Assembly: GCA_965204905.1 (NCBI GenBank)
Contig: OZ242042.1
Location: forward strand, 3,782,001-3,846,000
Direction of reading: 5' to 3'
DNA length: 64,000 nucleotides
Source of the DNA: Bin87 sp965204905
GTDB lineage: Bacteria > Chloroflexota > Dehalococcoidia > Lucifugimonadales > UBA3495
Part shown: positions 1-7,127 of the stretch, piece by piece
Layout: each line of letters begins with the position of its first letter
Numbering within the stretch: the first letter of the stretch is position 1
Position numbers and translations under genes: made by a program
Notes under the pieces: model-generated
What the model saw: only the letters and a program-made list of their open reading frames with translations
What the model was told of the DNA's origin: nothing
The model's database searches: none

Positions 1-2
1 AT

Positions 3-1163
3 GGGGTTATTGACCGCTGGTACTACGGGGTTGTAACCCGCGAATTGGAATACAGCTACAGCATCAGCGTTTCGGACGATTGGACTGAAGAAGACGAAGG
101 GCGATATAACCGTGCCTCTCCGTGGAGTCAACTTCGCATCACGTCGTTAGATTTAGGAAATAGCGCCACTTTGGCGCAATACGCCGCATGGGTGCGGGAC
201 GGTTTACAAGAGGAATGGTGGGATAATTTCGCACTGTTTGAGATAACCTCGCTCCACGAAGAACAGATCGATGGACACGATTTCTATTCCATAACGTACC
301 GTGTGCAGGAAAGCGCCACCCACTGCGTCGTTGACGTTGCCGAATTGATTACTGTGTCCAGTGCTCTGCCGGGCAGCCAACACGGATACCGAGTGCGTAT
401 GTGGATGTGCGAGGGCGACGTAGCAGACTATGGCCAAGATAGGCTACAGACACTGCATAGCTTCCGCGTCACCACTGAGCCGTCCAAGTATTACAGACAA
501 TTTCTTTCCGTCAAAGACGTCGTTATCAAAGCAAAGGACACAGTGGACCCCGATGCGCTGTACGCAGCGGGCGACATCGTTGGCGCCATGCTATCCGGGA
601 GGCAGGACATTGCCGACTGCATGGCAAACGTTGGCGCGGGCCTGGCGATCATCCCCAAGGACGATTATGTGACTACGCTCCCTGAATTTTCTTACTTGAA
701 AGGCACGAGTGACTTCACGGGGAGACCTCGCGATTCGTTCGCAATACGTGGACTTGGCGCAGTTAAGGGACAGCCCGTTTCCTCAACCTCCGAAGAGCAA
801 CTCCTGGGCCTTCCCAGAGATCAATACCCGCATAACCGGTTCCCGCACATAGGGCTTATTACCGTGCATGAATTCGCTCACGGGATTCAAAACCTGTGCT
901 TCACTCAAAGCGATTGGGAACTGTGGGAAGGGTTCTATGACACTGAGTTGCAGGCCGGTATTTTCCCAGGGACGCACATGATGCACGACGTGTATGAATT
1001 TTTCGCGGTGTTGAGCACAGCTTACTTCGAAGTAACCGATGAGATTGGCCGGGACGCCGGCCGAAGCACGGTTGCTTCGGATTTCCCTGACGTTTACGAA
1101 TCGTTGGAAGAAATCTATGGAGGCGCCATTCTGGCGTCAGAATATCGAGAGCGAAGATTCTGA
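3..1163 (+). CDS. Hypothetical protein with HExxH motif (5' end outside window)
   Basis: The frame is open from the window edge, so the gene begins upstream; the TTG at 45 is probably internal, because the residues before it (DRWYYGVVTRELEYSYSI) read like coding sequence. About 386 residues are visible. Near residue 290 there is an HEFAH (HExxH) motif preceded by ITV, the zinc-binding helix of many metallopeptidases; a third zinc ligand cannot be assigned by eye. The N-terminal part (SISVSDDW) resembles the beta-rich ectodomain of exported Chloroflexota proteins, but any signal peptide would lie outside the window. Peptidase activity is inferred from the motif alone. Its end lies 6 bp from a broken Uma2 tail. 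Confidence 0.6.
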   Translation, partial: GVIDRWYYGVVTRELEYSYSISVSDDWTEEDEGRYNRASPWSQLRITSLDLGNSATLAQYAAWVRDGLQEEWWDNFALFEITSLHEEQIDGHDFYSITYRVQESATHCVVDVAELITVSSALPGSQHGYRVRMWMCEGDVADYGQDRLQTLHSFRVTTEPSKYYRQFLSVKDVVIKAKDTVDPDALYAAGDIVGAMLSGRQDIADCMANVGAGLAIIPKDDYVTTLPEFSYLKGTSDFTGRPRDSFAIRGLGAVKGQPVSSTSEEQLLGLPRDQYPHNRFPHIGLITVHEFAHGIQNLCFTQSDWELWEGFYDTELQAGIFPGTHMMHDVYEFFAVLSTAYFEVTDEIGRDAGRSTVASDFPDVYESLEEIYGGAILASEYRERRF

Positions 1164-1169
1164 CAATGG

Positions 1170-1251
1170 TTATTCGCCGCGCAGTTGCCGGAGCCGGTCT
1201 TCCAACTCCCTGACCCTTGCCTCGGCCTGGACGCGGGCCTGCGTTCCTGGG
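1170..1251 (-). pseudogene. Uma2-type C-terminal coiled-coil tail, remnant
   Basis: On the minus strand this stretch encodes QARVQAEARVRELEDRL and then RQLRGE and a stop. That is the same tail as the larger Uma2 fragment at 1952-2467, and the DNA at 1170-1251 and 1952-2034 is nearly identical, with a few substitutions and a one-base deletion here. Nothing else of the gene is present, so it is a leftover of a second copy or a recombination scar. Confidence 0.6.
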
Positions 1252-1314
1252 CCCTATCAGGTGTACGACGGCGACCGCAAGGTGGCGGAGGTTACGTACG
1301 AGGTTACGCCCTGA
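1252..1314 (+). pseudogene. C-terminal scrap of a secreted beta-domain protein
   Basis: Directly abutting the Uma2 scrap, the plus strand reads YQVYDGDRKVAEVTYEVTP and a TGA. This resembles the last strands of an Ig-like or exported-protein C-terminus (pattern Y-x-V-x2-DGxxKVAEVTYEV). No upstream coding sequence joins it in frame apart from the inverted Uma2 tail, so it is called as a truncated remnant. The original gene is unknown. Confidence 0.35.
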
Positions 1315-1398
1315 CCCGGCTTTTCCCGGTAGTTCGGGGTAACGCTGCCCAAATACGATGATAGACTTTACCAGTCGGTCATCGACAGGAGACCTGCT

Positions 1399-1722
1399 AT
1401 GACAGTCAATACTGACGACATCGCCGCTGTTGGGCGAGCGATTTACAACGAAAAGATACGCAACTTGGTTGAGCCGGCGAGAAAGCCTACTATGGTGCTC
1501 ATCGACGTGAACAGCGGCGACTATGAGATTAGCGGCGACGACGCGACCGCCCTTGCCACGCTGAAGGAGCGCCATCCCGACGCCGTCGTCTGGGCGGAGT
1601 TGGTCGGCTACCCGGAGACCCCGCCTATAGACTTCAAACGCCCTCGCTACGTTGACCCCGACACCCTTGCTGAGTTGGTCGAAATCATCAAGCGGGAGTA
1701 TCCTCAGTATGATCAGGGGTAA
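1399..1722 (+). CDS. Small conserved protein of the type paired with clan-AA aspartic proteases
   Basis: A 107-residue soluble protein with a good ribosome site (AGGAGA about 7 nt before ATG). The segment IRNLVEPARKPTMVLIDVNSG, then DYEI, then LKERHPDAVVWAELVGY follows the pattern of small proteins in Cyanobacteria and Chloroflexota that contain KIR..VEP....V.IDV..GDYEI and ERHPDA. From memory such genes often sit just before a retropepsin-like protease gene, and here a broken gene of that kind overlaps its 3' end. The biochemical role is unknown. Possibly an antitoxin-like or chaperone partner; that is inference from the pairing only. Confidence 0.6.
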   Translation: MTVNTDDIAAVGRAIYNEKIRNLVEPARKPTMVLIDVNSGDYEISGDDATALATLKERHPDAVVWAELVGYPETPPIDFKRPRYVDPDTLAELVEIIKREYPQYDQG

Positions 1723-1917
1723 CGTTCGACCCCAGGGCCAGGAACCGGTCACCGGATGGCCCGAAATTGCACTATCGGTTGCCAGCGTTGCCGTACCGAC
1801 TTACGCGCGCACCATCGAATTTTTTCGGAAAGTCAACCTCTCTTGGGTATGGCAATGCTCTGGGGCAGCCGCGTCACAATAGACGCCTGGGCTGACGGAG
1901 ACGTAACCGTTAGCTGA
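1709..1917 (+). pseudogene. Retropepsin-like aspartic protease remnant
   Basis: An ATG at 1709 overlaps the end of the preceding gene and opens with MIRGNVRPQGQ, typical of the first strand of clan-AA proteases. The conserved end of the family (PLLGMAMLWGSRVTIDAW, stop at 1915-1917) is present from 1837 but in a different frame, and the catalytic D-T/S-G loop is absent. The gene therefore carries an internal deletion plus a frameshift. The LLGM-x2-L-x-G signature is the main evidence. Confidence 0.5.
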
Positions 1918-1951
1918 CCGCAGACGCGGCGGCGCGGTTGCAGGGAAATAG

Positions 1952-2467
1952 CTATTCGCCGCGCAGTTGCCGGAGTCGGTCTTCCAGCTCCCTGACCCTC
2001 GCCTCGGCCTGGACGCGGGCCTGGCGTTCCTGGGTAAGAGCGCGGCGTTCCTGGTCAAGATCCCGGCGGACGGACTCCAGGCTGGCGATGGGTTCGCCGG
2101 TTGCGGGGTCGCACCAGATCAGATTTCGGTCGGTCCAGCGGAGGTACAGGTTCAGGACGGCGCTGTAACCCTGTAGGCTCCCATCGGGGAGATTGTCAAT
2201 CTGAATTGGCTCGTACACTCCGTCAGTTAGCCGGTCGCCGGCCAGTCGTGCGCCGTGGAATTGGCCGTCCTGGTCGAAATGCCAGTATTCCGGGATGAGC
2301 AGGGCAGCATAGGCGACGCGCTTGTCCACGGTATCCCTGCGGCCGGTGGATCGCGAGGCTATTTCCAGCACGAAGTCGGGAGGCTTGCCCTGCTCCGAAA
2401 TGACGTAGCCGTTGCGGGCGAGACAGGCGGCAGGGTCGGCGTATTCGGTTATGTCAGCGCCGGCGGG
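1952..2467 (-). pseudogene. Uma2-family endonuclease-like gene, N-terminally truncated
   Basis: The frame encodes the C-terminal two thirds of a Uma2-family protein (PD-(D/E)XK fold): EQGKPPDFVLEIASRSTGRR (core strand with D-x8-12-E and the RST motif), IPEYWHFDQDG, then the LIWCDPATGE segment and a charged coiled-coil tail. Residues can be read right up to the TAG that ends ubiE at 2468, with no ATG/GTG start and about 80 N-terminal residues missing. The gene appears cut where it meets ubiE. Uma2 proteins are abundant and often decay in Cyanobacteria and Chloroflexota; their function is uncertain. Confidence 0.65.
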
Positions 2468-3190
2468 CTAGCGCGGTTTCTCGCCGTAGTGCAGCGCGAC
2501 ACCGCCCAGTCCCAGGCGGCGGTAGCCCACGTTGACCAGGCCGGCCTGCCGGTACACTTCGGCCAGGCCCTCGGCGGTGAGGAAATAGTCCACGCTGCTG
2601 GGCAGGTAGGTGTAGGCGGTGCGGTCGCCGGCGACGATCTGGCCCATCAGCGGCACGAATCGGTGGAAGTACAGACGGCCCAACGCGGCGCGGATGCCCG
2701 GTGGCATGGGCGTCAGTTCCAGCGTGGTGACGCGGCCGCCGGGGGATACCACCCGGGCCATCTCGGCGATGGCCGCGGGCACGTCCGCCATGTTGCGCAG
2801 ACTGAATCCCGCAGTGGCGCAGACGAAGGCGTCGTCGGGGAAGGGGAGTTGCAGGGCGTCGCCCATCGCGAAAGACGTAGAGGCCGCGCTTTTGTCGCTC
2901 GTCGCCGGTTTGTTCGCCGCGATGGTGAGCATCTCCGATAGGAGGTCAACGCCGACGGCGTGGTCGATGCCCGAGCAGCGGGCCAGCGCGAATGCCAGGT
3001 CGCCGGTGCCGGTGGCTACGTCCAGGGCGGCGCCGCGCAGTCCGGCGGCGGTGAACCGGGCCGTCTCGCGTTTCCAGCGGTGATGCAGCCCGCCGGTCAT
3101 CAGGGAGTTCATCAGGTCGTAGCGCGGCGAGATGCGGGCGAACATCTCCGCCACGTAGCGCCGCTTGTCATCCCCGCGCAGGTGGGCCAT
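2468..3190 (-). CDS. ubiE: Demethylmenaquinone / 2-polyprenyl-6-methoxyphenol C-methyltransferase (UbiE/MenG)
   Basis: A 240-residue class I SAM methyltransferase for the last step of quinone synthesis. The N-terminus has the UbiE signature V-x-MF-x-RISPRYDLMN (residues 13-28). The SAM motif LDVATGTGDLAFALA is near residue 56, and the second UbiE signature, CATAGFSLRNMAD, is near residue 125. It ends in LHYGEKPR at the junction with the Uma2 fragment. It starts 4 bp after the DHFR-like gene, so the two are co-transcribed. With ubiX, ubiA and ubiD close by and no ubiquinone-specific hydroxylase seen, menaquinone is the likely product (inference). The membrane quinone is the substrate; the enzyme itself is soluble. 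Confidence 0.9.
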   Translation of the reverse strand: MAHLRGDDKRRYVAEMFARISPRYDLMNSLMTGGLHHRWKRETARFTAAGLRGAALDVATGTGDLAFALARCSGIDHAVGVDLLSEMLTIAANKPATSDKSAASTSFAMGDALQLPFPDDAFVCATAGFSLRNMADVPAAIAEMARVVSPGGRVTTLELTPMPPGIRAALGRLYFHRFVPLMGQIVAGDRTAYTYLPSSVDYFLTAEGLAEVYRQAGLVNVGYRRLGLGGVALHYGEKPR

Positions 3191-3194
3191 CGCG

Positions 3195-3719
3195 TTATCT
3201 ACTCGCCGGGCGATACTTCAGCATCACCAGGCCGTCGTCGTAGGTCTGAGTCTCGATCAGGTCCAACGCAGTATGCGGAGCGTCGCCGCCGAACAGCGGA
3301 ACGCCACGGCCCAAGATCACCGGAATGACAAAAACCAGATACTCGTCAATCAGCCCGGCGCGGCGGAACTGATCCGCCAGGTTGCCGCCGCCCACCAGCC
3401 AGACAACGCCGGAGTATTGCGCCGCGATTGATTGCGCGAACTCCGTCGGAGCGACGCTGACGAACTCAACTCCATGCGGGTTGTCGTCCGGCGGATTGCC
3501 GGTGAAGACATAGGCCGGCTTGCCGGCGTAGGGCCATTCCCCAAACTCCAACACCTGGTCGTAGGTGCGCCGCCCCATCGCCAGCGCATCGACTCCGGCG
3601 TAGAAGTCTGCGTAGCCGTAGTCCTGCGCATCGCCCTGTGGCAGCCAGTCCACGCCGCCGTTTGCATCGGCAATGTAACCGTCCACGCTTGCCGCGACGT
3701 AGTAGGTGACTATGCCCAT
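3195..3719 (-). CDS. Dihydrofolate reductase / RibD C-terminal family protein
   Basis: A 174-residue protein. The start YYVAASVDGYIADANGGVDW is the hallmark of the RibD_C/DHFR-like fold (bacterial YyaP/YwjB type). The glycine-rich strand VWLVGGGNLADQFRRAGLID (about residue 100) binds NADPH in this fold. The ATG at 3719 gives the usual N-terminus; a GTG five codons upstream is also possible. Family members reduce pterin or riboflavin intermediates, but most stand-alone copies have no proven substrate. It precedes ubiE by 4 bp in the same orientation. Confidence 0.8.
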   Translation of the reverse strand: MGIVTYYVAASVDGYIADANGGVDWLPQGDAQDYGYADFYAGVDALAMGRRTYDQVLEFGEWPYAGKPAYVFTGNPPDDNPHGVEFVSVAPTEFAQSIAAQYSGVVWLVGGGNLADQFRRAGLIDEYLVFVIPVILGRGVPLFGGDAPHTALDLIETQTYDDGLVMLKYRPASR

Positions 3720-3761
3720 GCAGTTTCGCACCACTACCCGGGATGACGGGACACCGTGCGG

Positions 3762-4589
3762 CTAACCTGCCAATTCAGGATCGGTCGAGGGGTTGTAACC
3801 CGACGTCTCCGCGATGAGTCTCAGCAGTTGTTCCACGGCGTCGGGAATTTCCTGGTGGATTCTGGTGCGATTGAGGGGCGGCAGGTCATCGGCGTAGATG
3901 GCGCTGCCGGCGTATTCGGTCAGGTAGCTATGTTCTTCGCCCGGAATCGGGAAATCGGGCCCCAGGCTCAACCGCTCACGCACCAGCGCGATGAGTCCGG
4001 TGAGGTCATGGCCGCGCCAACCCACGGGATAATCGTGGCCGTTGGCGCCCAGGAGCGCTTTGTAACCGTGTTCAAGGGCCTGCTGGGCGATGTGGCCTAA
4101 CACTTTCGGGGGCGTCAGGGCAGGGTCAACGGTTTGTTGGATTGCGTAAGAGTTGTCCATTGCGTCCCGCACCCTAGTCCTGACGTTGTTCCAGTCGATA
4201 GATTCTGCGCCGTAATCGCTGGAATATCCGATATCCTCTGGGGGCATGATGGGCAGTCCGTCCCTTGCGACATGGTTGGCCAGGTTATTTTTCAAGCAGC
4301 GGTTATCGAGGAATTTCTGTAGCGTCCAGCAAATTACGTCAGTCTTATCGGCTTCCGGCAGCAACTCTTTGCGCGCCTGTTCGGCAACGCTTTTCGCATT
4401 TTCCCGGTAATCCGGCTCGGTTTCATCTGCGGTAATGACGAGGATATCGATGTCCGAATACCACCGATAGTCCCCACGCGCCCGCGACCCGAACAGGATG
4501 GTTTGCACGGGGCTCAGCGAATCGTGGACGGCGCCGGCCACCTGCGCTGCCCGGCTGTCGAAGCTTGTGATGGGTGCGGTATCGACCAT
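3762..4589 (-). CDS. Nucleotidyltransferase (MNT) fused to a HEPN domain
   Basis: The N-terminal domain has the polymerase-beta-type motif GSRARGDYRWYSDIDILV (residues 32-49; GS-x10-DxD). The C-terminal half has the HEPN signature: a helix IAQQALEHGYKALL followed by HDLTGLIALV. MNT and HEPN usually form a two-gene toxin-antitoxin pair in which the MNT partner AMPylates the HEPN RNase. Here both are in one chain of 275 residues. No clear Rx4-6H RNase motif is seen in the HEPN part, so it may be a kanamycin-nucleotidyltransferase-like enzyme rather than a toxin. The ATG at 4589 was preferred over upstream starts because the domain begins shortly after it. Confidence 0.75.
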   Translation of the reverse strand: MVDTAPITSFDSRAAQVAGAVHDSLSPVQTILFGSRARGDYRWYSDIDILVITADETEPDYRENAKSVAEQARKELLPEADKTDVICWTLQKFLDNRCLKNNLANHVARDGLPIMPPEDIGYSSDYGAESIDWNNVRTRVRDAMDNSYAIQQTVDPALTPPKVLGHIAQQALEHGYKALLGANGHDYPVGWRGHDLTGLIALVRERLSLGPDFPIPGEEHSYLTEYAGSAIYADDLPPLNRTRIHQEIPDAVEQLLRLIAETSGYNPSTDPELAG

Positions 4590-4661
4590 GATGATTATCC
4601 GCTGGCCTCGTGAGCCAACATGCCAATGGATCAATTATACGCCAAGTGTCTGGCTGGCCAC

Positions 4662-5273
4662 CTACCGTTCGCGGTCGTGGTACTGCATGTCGTCGGGCAG
4701 GCGGTCGGCGATTCCCATGGACACCAGCGCGCGCTGCACCACGAACCGCACCACGCCGTCGATGTCCAGCGGTTTCAGGTAGAAGGGTGGCTCCGGCGGC
4801 AGGATGGTTGCGCCCATGCGGGAGAGGGTCAGCATGTTTTCCAGGTGGATGGCGTGCAGCGGGGTTTCGCGGGGGATGAGCGTCAGGGGGCGGCGCTCCT
4901 TCAGCGTAACGTCGGCGGCCCTCAGCAGCAGGTTGGGCGTCAACCCGTGGGCCAGCGACGCCACCGAGTTCATGCTGGCCGGCGCGATGACCATGCCGGC
5001 CGTTGGGAACGTCCCGCTGGCGATGGGCGCGAAAAGGTCACTGATGGCGTGCTGCCGGAAACTAGGATATTCCACCCAGCGGGCCACGGCGTCGTTGTAG
5101 GACTCCTCCAGCTCCTCCTGCCACACCATGCGGGCGGCGTTGGACGCTACCGCCACCACCGGCGTTTCGCGCTCCAGTAGCGCATCGATCAACGCACGGG
5201 CGATTACGGCCCCGCTGGCGCCGGTGATGCCCACGATGACCGGATGCTGGCGGTAGTCCACATTGTCCGTCAT
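4662..5273 (-). CDS. ubiX: Flavin prenyltransferase UbiX
   Basis: A 203-residue Rossmann-like flavoprotein that attaches a dimethylallyl group to FMN, making the prenyl-FMN cofactor used by UbiD. Seen: VGITGASGAVIARALIDAL at the N-terminus (FMN-binding GASG), MVIAPASMNSVASLAHGLT (the APASMNT-like motif), RRPLTLIPRETPLHAIHLEN (phosphate/substrate-binding RETPL) and PPEPPFYLKP. The ATG at 5273 gives the normal length; the long upstream extension overlaps the next gene and is rejected. Its partner UbiD is encoded 2 kb away on the same strand. In the futalosine menaquinone pathway this protein is MqnM. Confidence 0.93.
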   Translation of the reverse strand: MTDNVDYRQHPVIVGITGASGAVIARALIDALLERETPVVAVASNAARMVWQEELEESYNDAVARWVEYPSFRQHAISDLFAPIASGTFPTAGMVIAPASMNSVASLAHGLTPNLLLRAADVTLKERRPLTLIPRETPLHAIHLENMLTLSRMGATILPPEPPFYLKPLDIDGVVRFVVQRALVSMGIADRLPDDMQYHDRER

Positions 5274-5286
5274 TCCAGTGGGGTCC

Positions 5287-5514
5287 CTACTGCTGTTCCT
5301 TCCGCTGATGCGGCGGAGGGTCGTTGTCATCGGCAACGAAGACGCCGGTGGCGGTGCGTCGGTCGTACCAGGCTTGCCATTCCGCGTTGACTTCCCGTCG
5401 AGTTTCGTCGCGGCCCTCGGCTCTGCCCTCAGCGCGGCCCTCGGCTCTGCCGTCGGCGCGAATTTGTTCGTACATCATCCTCTTGATTGTTGCGAACATA
5501 ACATTCGACTCCAT
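5287..5514 (-). CDS. Small hypothetical protein with RAEGR repeats
   Basis: A protein of about 75 residues beginning MESNVMFATIKRMMYEQIRA and then three tandem AEGR units, encoded by short direct DNA repeats around 5416-5460. The tail is charged and helical, followed by a Pro-rich end. No known domain is recognised. The protein at 39271 carries a similar EGR-rich helix, so this may be a lineage-specific coiled-coil module. The start is uncertain; an upstream start at 5595 would overlap the ubiA end. Confidence 0.5.
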   Translation of the reverse strand: MESNVMFATIKRMMYEQIRADGRAEGRAEGRAEGRDETRREVNAEWQAWYDRRTATGVFVADDNDPPPHQRKEQQ

Positions 5515-5569
5515 CGCCGGCACCAGCCATTTGGTTCCTTGAGCAGCAGCCTTGATATTCAAGTTAATG

Positions 5570-6499
5570 TTACAGAAATGGGAAAAAGCCGTCAAAAGGC
5601 AGGGCTACGGCCAGGATGGTGAAGCACAGCAGCTGCGTCGAGATGTACTTGTTGAAGGCAAACGCTTTGCCGATTTTGGCCGGCTCTCCCGACCGGACCA
5701 TATTGTTCTCGTACACCAGCAGGACCACCGCAACGGCCCAGCCGATGAAGTAAAACACGTTCAGGTTGAGCCAGATGCCGACGGCGAGCAGCGCAGCGGC
5801 CGACAGGGTGTGCAGGACGCGCGTGGTGCGTATCGCGTTGCGGATGCCGAACCGGGACGCGATGGAGTTGATGTTGTTGGCCCGGTCGAAGTCGTAGTCC
5901 AAGGTGCCGTAGATGGTCTCGAACCCGCCTGCCCACATCATCACGGCGAAGGTGATGAGGACGGGCTGCCAGTCCCACTGGCCGGTGACGCCGATCCACG
6001 CGCCCGTGGGGGCGATGGACAGCGCAAAGCCCAGCATCAGGCTGCACAACCAGGTGTAATACTTGGCGAAAGAGTACGCTACCACGTAGATGGCGGCTAC
6101 CGGCGACAGCATCAGCGCCAGCGGGTTGAGTTGCCAGGCCGCGACGAAGAATATGACCGCGCCGCCCAGGGCCATGCCGCCCACTTCCAGCGGCTTCAGG
6201 ATGCCCGCGGGTATGTGCCGGCTGGCCGTGCGCGGGTTCTTGGCGTCCTCTTTGGCGTTGATGATGCGGTTGGCCGACATGCCCAGGGTCCGCACGCCCA
6301 GGAAGGCCAGCGTGATCCAGATGAAGGCGTGCCAGCCGGGCCAACCGCTGCCCAGGAAATGGTAAGACGCCAGCACCATCCCGATGTATCCGAAGGGCAT
6401 CGCAAACAGCGATTCCGAGATGTTGATGGCGTTCAGGTAGTGTGGAACCTTGACCGCTATCGTACGCAGGGGGCCGGAATGCGCGGGAGCGTTCTGCAT
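5570..6499 (-). CDS. ubiA: UbiA-family polyprenyltransferase
   Basis: A 309-residue integral membrane prenyltransferase with about eight hydrophobic segments. The first prenyl-diphosphate/Mg site is NRIINAKEDAKNPRT (residues 77-91), a variant of N-D-x2-D-x3-D in which D/E-x-D is shifted, and the second is YGTLDYDFDRANN (D201-D205). It prenylates an aromatic acid, here probably the 1,4-dihydroxy-6-naphthoate precursor of menaquinone (MqnP) rather than 4-hydroxybenzoate; this is inferred from the UbiD, UbiX and MqnA neighbours. The ATG at 6499 was chosen because upstream sequence runs antisense through HicA. Confidence 0.9.
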   Translation of the reverse strand: MQNAPAHSGPLRTIAVKVPHYLNAINISESLFAMPFGYIGMVLASYHFLGSGWPGWHAFIWITLAFLGVRTLGMSANRIINAKEDAKNPRTASRHIPAGILKPLEVGGMALGGAVIFFVAAWQLNPLALMLSPVAAIYVVAYSFAKYYTWLCSLMLGFALSIAPTGAWIGVTGQWDWQPVLITFAVMMWAGGFETIYGTLDYDFDRANNINSIASRFGIRNAIRTTRVLHTLSAAALLAVGIWLNLNVFYFIGWAVAVVLLVYENNMVRSGEPAKIGKAFAFNKYISTQLLCFTILAVALPFDGFFPFL

Positions 6500-6577
6500 G
6501 GCGTGATAATGGTAACATAGCGATGCCTGCCGAGAGACGCTTATGGCAAACCATTGCGCGTCGGTTGCGGAGACGCC

Positions 6578-6778
6578 ATGCCCAAAGTGAGAGAGGCCAT
6601 ACGGATTGTGGAAAGGGACGGCTGGCGATACGAACGAAGGGTTGGCAGCCACCGCCAGTTCAAGCACCCGGTGAAACCAGGGAAGGTGACCATCCCGGGA
6701 CATCCACGCGAAGACCTGCACCCCAAAACGTGGCTAAGCATTCTGAGGCAAGCCGGACTGCGGGAGGGAAACCGATGA
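6578..6778 (+). CDS. hicA: HicA-type mRNA interferase toxin
   Basis: A 66-residue dsRBD-like toxin. It has VREAIRIVERDGWRYERRVG, then SHRQFKHP, where His25 is the family's catalytic residue, and the terminal IPGHPREDLHPKTWLSILRQAGL strand-helix. The ATG at 6578 matches the usual HicA length. Its TGA overlaps the ATG of the next gene (ATGA), so the pair is translationally coupled. HicA cleaves mRNA and is neutralised by HicB. The pair is inserted between ubiA and ubiD on the opposite strand. Confidence 0.88.
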   Translation: MPKVREAIRIVERDGWRYERRVGSHRQFKHPVKPGKVTIPGHPREDLHPKTWLSILRQAGLREGNR

Positions 6779-7122
6779 AATTGACCTACGTAGTAGTCTT
6801 TGAAAAAGGGCCCAACAACTATAGCGCGTACATCCCGGATTTGCCCGGCTGCGTCAGCGTCGGACGCACTTGGGACGAGATGCAGTGGATGATTCGAGAG
6901 GCCATCACCGTCCACCTTGAATTTATGCACGATGATGGGGATCCCGTGCCTCCGCCGCAAATGTCGGTGGCGGAGGCACTTGAATACCACCGTTCACAGC
7001 CCAACGACTACGGCGGATACTTTCCTGTGCCCGACGACTTGGAAGACGAAGACCCCTGTGCCATCCTCGAAATCGAAGTAGAGGTTAACCTGGAAACGGC
7101 GCCGGCGGCAACGGGGGACTGA
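6775..7122 (+). CDS. hicB: HicB-family antitoxin
   Basis: A 115-residue protein with the partially degraded RNase H-like HicB fold: YVVVFEKGPNNYSAYIPDLPG, then CVSVGRTWDEMQWMIREAI, where DLPGC and the following helix are diagnostic. The long acidic linker and C-terminal strand (ILEIEVEVNL) lack an obvious DNA-binding ribbon-helix-helix, so autoregulation may differ from HicB proteins that have one. Overlaps hicA by 4 bp and ends 5 bp before the convergent ubiD stop. Confidence 0.85.
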   Translation: MKLTYVVVFEKGPNNYSAYIPDLPGCVSVGRTWDEMQWMIREAITVHLEFMHDDGDPVPPPQMSVAEALEYHRSQPNDYGGYFPVPDDLEDEDPCAILEIEVEVNLETAPAATGD

Positions 7123-7127
7123 CCCGC

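Noticed and set aside
1039..1314. 91-codon plus-strand frame
   Set aside because: Composite frame running through the end of the HExxH gene and an inverted Uma2 tail; only its last 20 codons look like real protein sequence and are listed as a remnant.
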